DNA from: Actinomycetota bacterium | GTDB lineage: Bacteria; Actinomycetota; Thermoleophilia; Miltoncostaeales; Miltoncostaeaceae | NCBI GenBank assembly: GCA_005788075.1 | Contig: SXZC01000188.1 | Span: 1-9,867 of the forward strand | DNA: 9,867 nucleotides | Direction of reading: 5' to 3' | In this document: in pieces, positions 6,626 to 9,867 of the stretch | Position numbering within the stretch: the first letter of the stretch is position 1 | Layout of the letters: each line of letters opens with the position of its first letter | Program-made: the position numbers and the translations under genes | The notes under the pieces: model-generated | The model's input: the letters and a program-made list of their open reading frames with translations, nothing else | The model's database searches: none | Told to the model about the DNA's origin: nothing

Positions 6626-7753
6626 CTACCTCACGGTCAGAACCGTGCAGCGCCTCACCGATGTGTTGCCGAACTCATCCACCGACACCACGCAGGCCCC
6701 CACCTTGCCCTGGAATGAGGCCGGCGTGCGGCGCTCCATCTCGAGGTAGTAGGTCTGGCCCGCGCGCGAGCGGCTGAGGCGGGTGGTGTCGAAGTCGAGC
6801 GGCTGGCCGTCCTTGATGAGGATGATCTCCTCCACCGTGCGGGTGGTGGCGGCGCGCACGGTGTACGACACCCGGAAGGGCTTGCCCACGCGCATCGTGC
6901 CGCCGAGCACCCGCACCACCGGCTTGGTGGACGGCCCCGCGGAGCCACCGGTGTCGCGCACCACCGGCACGCCCTGGCTCTCGAGCCACGCGGCCACCGG
7001 CGCGAAGTCGGTGCGCGTGTAGAGGCCGGGCAGGAACGCCCGGGCGCAGCCGAACCCGTTGGACACCACGCCCACCAGGTACTCGCGCTTGTCGTATCCC
7101 CAGCCGGTGAGCGGCCCGCCGGAGTCGCCCTGGCACGAGTCGGTGCCGCCGATCAGCGGCTCGCCCGCGCACACCTCGAACGCCGTGGCGCCCACGAGCG
7201 TCTTGCACATGCCGGGCGCAAGAGTGCGCAGCTTCACGTCCTGCAGCGTCTCCGCGGAGGCGCCCTCCTCCTGCAGCAGGCCCCAGCCGGCCGTCCACGC
7301 AGGTGCCCCGGCCCGAAGCGCCCAGCGCGAGTCGCCCGACACCAGGATCGGCTGCACCGGGAGGTCCTGATCGAGGGTGATCACCGCGATGTCGGGCCGG
7401 TACGGCGGCTCGGCCGCGGGCGGCCGCGCGATGGCCACCACGCCCGCCGAGGTGCCCACGGTGCCGTCGAGCTTGGGATCGCCCACGCGCACCCGCAGCG
7501 TCGACTGATCCTGCGCCGGCGCGCCGGCCTTGTTCCACAGGCAGTGCGCGGCCGTGACCACCAGCCGCGGCGCCACCACCGTGCCTCCGCAGAACTGGCT
7601 CTGCCAGATGGTCTTGCCGTTCTGCTGGTAGATGGCCGCCATGTAGGGCCACGCGGCCGGATCGGCCGGACCCCCGCCCACCACGGCGGTGGCGGGTCCG
7701 GTGAGGGCGGCGAGGGAGAGGGCGCCTGCGAGGGCGGTGAGCAGGCGCCTCAC
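6626..7753 (-). CDS. Secreted trypsin-like serine protease (S1 family)
   Basis: 375 residues. The GTG at 7753 overlaps the upstream stop (GTGA) and begins a signal peptide (VRRLLTALAGALSLAALTG). The frame stays open much further upstream, but that part is only a shadow of the glycine-rich gene. The family hydrolyses peptide bonds with a His-Asp-Ser triad, here H70 (VVTAAHC), D121 (DIAVI) and S211 (DSCQGDSGGP). D205, six residues before the Ser, is the S1-pocket Asp that gives Lys/Arg specificity. Cysteines fit three usual disulfides: 55-71, 183-195, 207-236. The expected mature start VVGG (24-27) directly follows an AxA signal-peptidase site (ATA), so there seems to be no propeptide. Residues ~278-375 add an Ig-like beta domain with two cysteines (GACVVSVDEFGNTSVRRC). 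Co-translation with glycine-rich protein B suggests that protein as a substrate (inference). Confidence 0.93.
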   Translation of the reverse strand: MRRLLTALAGALSLAALTGPATAVVGGGPADPAAWPYMAAIYQQNGKTIWQSQFCGGTVVAPRLVVTAAHCLWNKAGAPAQDQSTLRVRVGDPKLDGTVGTSAGVVAIARPPAAEPPYRPDIAVITLDQDLPVQPILVSGDSRWALRAGAPAWTAGWGLLQEEGASAETLQDVKLRTLAPGMCKTLVGATAFEVCAGEPLIGGTDSCQGDSGGPLTGWGYDKREYLVGVVSNGFGCARAFLPGLYTRTDFAPVAAWLESQGVPVVRDTGGSAGPSTKPVVRVLGGTMRVGKPFRVSYTVRAATTRTVEEIILIKDGQPLDFDTTRLSRSRAGQTYYLEMERRTPASFQGKVGACVVSVDEFGNTSVRRCTVLTVR

Positions 7754-7769
7754 TTCACCACCACCCTCC
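7750..7769 (-). promoter_or_regulatory. Translational coupling GTGA with internal SD
   Basis: The stop TGA of the glycine-rich gene (7752-7750) and the GTG start of the protease (7753-7751) share bases. GGAGG (7769-7765) lies 11 nt before the GTG, somewhat far but usable. This layout normally means that ribosomes finishing the first gene start the second. Confidence 0.7.
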
Positions 7770-9243
7770 GGTTGCCCTCGGCCACCACTCCGGCACTGCC
7801 ACGCGCCGTGGTGGTGATCGCCCAGGTTCCCTTGCTGAGGATGATGGAGCAGCGGTAGGTGCGCGTGGTCACTTTCCTGGTCCTCTTGTTGCGATTGGTC
7901 GTGATGCGGCACGTGCCGGTGGCGGTCTTCGCCTTGGCCATCTCGACGAAGCTCTCGGTGGCGCCGCCGCCCCCGGTCGTGGCGGTCTGGGTGATGCGGG
8001 TGGCGCCGGCCGGCACGGTGCCCGTGGTGGTGCCCACGCCCTTTTTCAGCGAGAAGCTCCCTGGCAGGACGTTTGGGCGCGCCGGACCCGTGGGGGCGGG
8101 GGCGGTTCCCGTGCCGGACGCTGCCGTGCTCGCCGCCGGGATCGGCGACCACTCGGCATAGAGCGTGAGGGCGGCCCGCATGGTCACCGTGGCGCCCGGG
8201 GCGTAGGCGGTGCCCGAGCCATCGGCCTGGGTGTTCCAACCGGCGAAGGTGTAGCCGGGTCGCGCGAGCCCCCCGGTGTTGCCGTCGAGGGTCACGGCGG
8301 TGTCGTAGATCCAGTTGGTGCCGGAGGCAGCGGGCACGCTGCCTCCCGTGGCGCCGTTCCCCACGTAGGTGAGCGCATACGACGCCACGACGAACGTGAT
8401 CTGCACGGTGCCGTCGCCGCCCGTGCCTCCCACGAGCCAGGTGGGGGTGCCCCCCGCACCCCCGGCCCCGCCCGTGGGGCTGAACGTGGCCGGTTCGTGG
8501 GGCGCAGTCGCCGCAAACGAGCCCCCGGCACCTCCCCCGCTGCCGCAGCCCCCGCCCCCGCCTCCGTAGCCGGCGCCGCCTGCACCCCCACTGCCATAGG
8601 AGGCGGCGCCAGCGCCGCCGGCCGACCAGTCGCTTCCGGGCAGGGTGCTCCCCGCGCACAACCCGTTCACGGCCGCCGCCCCGATGCCGCCTGCGCCCCC
8701 GAGCCCGCCGAGTCGGCCGTCTACCGCGCTGTTGTCGGGCGCGCTGCCACCTGCGGCGGTGCCTGCGGCCGCGCCACTCCCTCCGGTGCGCGGACCGACG
8801 CTCAACACGGCGCCCCCCCCGCCGCCGCCGGCGACCACCCGCACGGAAGCGTTGTTCACCGCTGAACCCGCGTAGAGGGCGCTGAACCCGCCGCCCGCAC
8901 TGCTTGCCGCCCCGCCCCTGCCCAGCAGAACAGTGATCGCGCTGAGCCCGGTGGCATCGACGAAGGCCTCCACGCGTGCGCCGTGCCCGCCATTACCGCC
9001 AGTCTCGCCCATGTCGTAGTCGCCACCTGCGCCACCACCACCGGCGAGGCCCACCCCGAGCGTCGACGTGCCGGGCGGCACGGTGAGGGTGGTGGAGCCT
9101 CCACCGCTATAGGTGCACGTGACCGTGCTGCCGGCCGTCGGCGTGGCGGGCGTGCACACGGGAGCTGCCGTGGCCTGCCCCGCCAGGGCGAGGCCCGCTG
9201 CTGCGGCGCCGGTGAGGAGAAGCGTGGGAACCGGGGGCTTCAT
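7750..9243 (-). CDS. Secreted glycine-rich protein B with InlB-type repeat
   Basis: 497 residues from the ATG at 9243. An upstream in-frame start at 9351 would add 36 Arg/Pro-rich residues before the signal peptide (MKPPVPTLLLTGAAAAGLAL, cut near ATA-APVC) and is rejected; the -10 box just before 9243 supports the shorter form. Layout as in the paralog at 5044-6567: a two-Cys module (VCTPATP..VTCTYSG), an ALK/LTK-like Gly-rich domain (~65-285; FVDATGLSAITVLLGRGG, GGGFSALYAG, VRVVAGGGGGG), one Listeria-Bacteroides repeat (289-366; YVGNGATGG, FAGWNTQADGSGTAYAPG, TLYAEW), then a basic two-Cys C-terminal domain (GTCRITTNRNKRTRKVTTRTYRC). It differs from A in its Gly-rich core, which has an extra Cys (GGGGCGSGG) and an eight-G run. 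First gene of an operon with the protease. Structural surface role inferred. Confidence 0.85.
   Translation of the reverse strand: MKPPVPTLLLTGAAAAGLALAGQATAAPVCTPATPTAGSTVTCTYSGGGSTTLTVPPGTSTLGVGLAGGGGAGGDYDMGETGGNGGHGARVEAFVDATGLSAITVLLGRGGAASSAGGGFSALYAGSAVNNASVRVVAGGGGGGAVLSVGPRTGGSGAAAGTAAGGSAPDNSAVDGRLGGLGGAGGIGAAAVNGLCAGSTLPGSDWSAGGAGAASYGSGGAGGAGYGGGGGGCGSGGGAGGSFAATAPHEPATFSPTGGAGGAGGTPTWLVGGTGGDGTVQITFVVASYALTYVGNGATGGSVPAASGTNWIYDTAVTLDGNTGGLARPGYTFAGWNTQADGSGTAYAPGATVTMRAALTLYAEWSPIPAASTAASGTGTAPAPTGPARPNVLPGSFSLKKGVGTTTGTVPAGATRITQTATTGGGGATESFVEMAKAKTATGTCRITTNRNKRTRKVTTRTYRCSIILSKGTWAITTTARGSAGVVAEGNRRVVVK
8813..8820 (-). repeat. Eight-base homopolymer (C on plus, G on coding strand)
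   Basis: Eight C in a row lie next to a GCCGCCGCCG tract within the Gly-rich core of protein B, coding for consecutive glycines. Runs of this length can slip during replication and would shift the reading frame of both the basic C-terminal domain and the coupled protease start. Confidence 0.7.
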
Positions 9244-9257
9244 GGCTGCCAACCCTA
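9244..9257 (-). promoter_or_regulatory. -10 box TAGGGT before glycine-rich protein B
   Basis: TAGGGT lies at 9257-9252 on the minus strand, 8 nt before the ATG at 9243, with no SD between. It is the same hexamer as at 3884. I see no convincing -35 box in 9258-9290. The rest of 9258-9347 holds only a GGTCGACC palindrome (9290-9297) and no gene that I can support. Confidence 0.55.
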
Positions 9258-9347
9258 CCGTGCAAGTGGCGCCTGCCCGGGGAGGTCGTGGTCGACCCGG
9301 ACATGGGCTGGGTGATGCGCCTGCATGAGTCCGCCTGCCGCGCCGCC

Positions 9348-9475
9348 TCATCCGATCTCGATGCGCCCCCCGATGTAGTGCTCCACCAGCGTGTTGCCGT
9401 TGTCGTACCAGGCGGCCTCCACCAGGAACCGGAAGGCGCAGCCGCGGTTGCTGCGATGGCGATGAGGCGGTTCAT
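9348..9475 (-). pseudogene. Broken small secreted-protein gene (frameshifted or internally deleted)
   Basis: The ATG at 9475 has a good SD, AAGGGAG (9488-9482, spacer 6 nt), and begins like a signal peptide (MNRLIAIAATAAA). That frame then turns into Arg/Trp/Thr-rich noise and runs on over the next gene. In the frame one base back, the sequence reads like a true protein end, CAFRFLVEAAWYDNGNTL then VEHYIGGRIEIG, with a TGA at 9350-9348. That frame has a stop upstream at about 9508 and no start of its own. So a start and a tail lie next to each other in different frames. Either the middle was lost, or one base is missing and a ~42-residue secreted peptide was intended. I do not recognise the tail. 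A sequencing or assembly error is possible. Confidence 0.5.
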
Positions 9476-9532
9476 GCGGGGCTCCCTTCGTTGACCGGAG
9501 CGAAAGTCACGGCGAGCAGCGCATCGGCTTAC

Positions 9533-9546
9533 AGACCCGCGGGTCT
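9533..9546. promoter_or_regulatory. 14-bp perfect palindrome, candidate operator
   Basis: AGACCCGCGGGTCT reads the same on both strands. It lies in the 125-nt gap between the divergent starts at 9475 and 9601. A TANNNT box, TACAGT, begins at its last base (9546-9551). GGTCTA from its right arm recurs at 9555-9560. The size and place fit a dimeric repressor site; no regulator gene is visible here. Confidence 0.45.
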
Positions 9547-9564
9547 ACAGTGGCGGTCTATCCG

Positions 9565-9592
9565 TTCCCCTTGGCGTACCGATTCCCCTTGG
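9565..9592 (+). repeat. 10-bp direct repeat TTCCCCTTGG before the collagen-like gene
   Basis: The exact copies lie at 9565-9574 and 9583-9592, 18 bp apart, each preceded by CCG (CCGTTCCCC, CCGATTCCCC). The second overlaps the first two bases of the SD GGAGG. The repeat is in the expected leader RNA. Confidence 0.75.
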
Positions 9593-9595
9593 AGG
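9591..9595 (+). promoter_or_regulatory. Shine-Dalgarno GGAGG for the collagen-like gene
   Basis: GGAGG is followed by TTCTT and then the GTG at 9601. The 5-nt spacing is good and fixes this GTG as the start. With the SD at the TACAGT box distance, the leader would be about 40 nt, in contrast to the leaderless genes in this window. Confidence 0.75.
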
Positions 9596-9600
9596 TTCTT

Positions 9601-9867
9601 GTGACCTATCGCCGCGTGGCCCTGGCATCCCTTGCGCTTGCGTGCACCGCGGCGGCGACGTCGCCCGCGCTGGCTGCTCCCCGCACCATCACGGCGTGCT
9701 TCGCGGTGTCGCAGTTCGCGCCGCTCACGTTGTCGGCGGATGGCGGCCTGTGCCCGCCGGCCTTCCGGAAGGTGGAGTGGGACGCCCGCGGCCGGCAGGG
9801 CGATCGCGGCCCGCGTGGTGCACGTGGGGCAACCGGTGCTCAGGGCCCTGTCGGCCCTGCCGGACCC
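9601..9867 (+). CDS. Secreted collagen-like protein, 3' end outside the window
   Basis: 89 codons are visible, with no stop before the edge. The GTG start has a strong SD. The signal peptide is VTYRRVALASLALACTAAAT, likely cut at ALA-APRT. Residues about 28-59 form a short domain with two cysteines (TITACFAVSQ, GGLCPPAF) ending KVEWDARG. Similar 'TI-AC ... C ... W' segments commonly precede Gly-X-Y repeats in actinobacterial collagen-like proteins. From about residue 61 every third residue is Gly: GRQ GDR GPR GAR GAT GAQ GPV GPA GP, which is the start of a triple-helix-forming collagen domain; its length is unknown. Bacterial proteins of this type form trimeric surface filaments used in adhesion or matrix. 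There may be a globular C-terminal domain beyond the edge. Confidence 0.85.
   Translation, partial: MTYRRVALASLALACTAAATSPALAAPRTITACFAVSQFAPLTLSADGGLCPPAFRKVEWDARGRQGDRGPRGARGATGAQGPVGPAGP

Noticed and set aside
7754..8659. N-terminal extension of the protease
   Set aside because: The frame is open but reads as Arg/His-rich noise opposite a different, well-supported frame (protein B). The signal peptide at the GTG 7753 marks the true start.
9244..9351. Upstream start for glycine-rich protein B at 9351
   Set aside because: It would place 36 Arg/Pro-rich residues before a clear signal peptide, and the -10 box at 9252-9257 lies downstream of it.
9288..9494. Plus-strand open frame of 68 codons
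   Set aside because: It has no SD and no signal peptide, and it is the complement of the more protein-like tail on the minus strand.

Overview
This window comes from a very GC-rich genome. Codon third positions are mostly G or C, GTG starts are used, and several genes appear to have leaderless promoters. The protein families (RTX repeats with an 'IICG' variant, a collagen-like protein with a short cysteine-containing N-terminal domain, and alanine-rich Sec signal peptides) suggest an actinobacterium, possibly of the Thermoleophilia/Solirubrobacterales type. The taxonomic call is an inference. Every recognisable intact gene start encodes a signal peptide, so the window looks like a block of genes for secreted or surface proteins. 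I see no RNA genes, transposases, CRISPR arrays or housekeeping genes.

Left part (1-4987, plus strand). Four genes lie in a row: an RTX-type protein cut by the left edge (2-1003), a multi-domain Ig/FN3/PKD-like protein (1134-2615), an unrecognised secreted protein (2695-3837), and a second RTX-type protein paralogous to the first (3896-4987). The first three each end in a GC-rich hairpin within about 15 nt of the stop. Two of the four have a TANNNT -10 box 6 nt before the start codon, so they look like single-gene units.

Right part (5044-9243, minus strand). Two paralogous proteins share one layout: signal peptide, short Cys-containing module, ALK/LTK-like glycine-rich domain, one Listeria-Bacteroides (InlB-B type) repeat, and a basic C-terminal domain with two cysteines. 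A trypsin-like protease gene lies between them. It overlaps the stop of the upstream glycine-rich gene by 4 nt (GTGA), which implies an operon. The second glycine-rich gene has its own promoter. The two halves of the window converge at about 5000.

Right edge (9244-9867). A small broken gene on the minus strand (9348-9475) has a good ribosome binding site and a signal-like start, but a protein-like tail in a different frame. Opposite it, a collagen-like gene (9601 to the right edge) starts behind a perfect 14-bp palindrome and a 10-bp direct repeat.

Working model (inference): the window encodes parts of an extracellular matrix or adhesion system. RTX repeats would supply calcium-dependent folding, Ig/PKD modules spacing, glycine-rich and collagen-like segments fibres or gel, and the co-translated protease processing at Lys/Arg. 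The protease has Asp at the bottom of its S1 pocket and the neighbouring proteins carry Lys/Arg-dense C-terminal domains, so it may mature its own operon partners.
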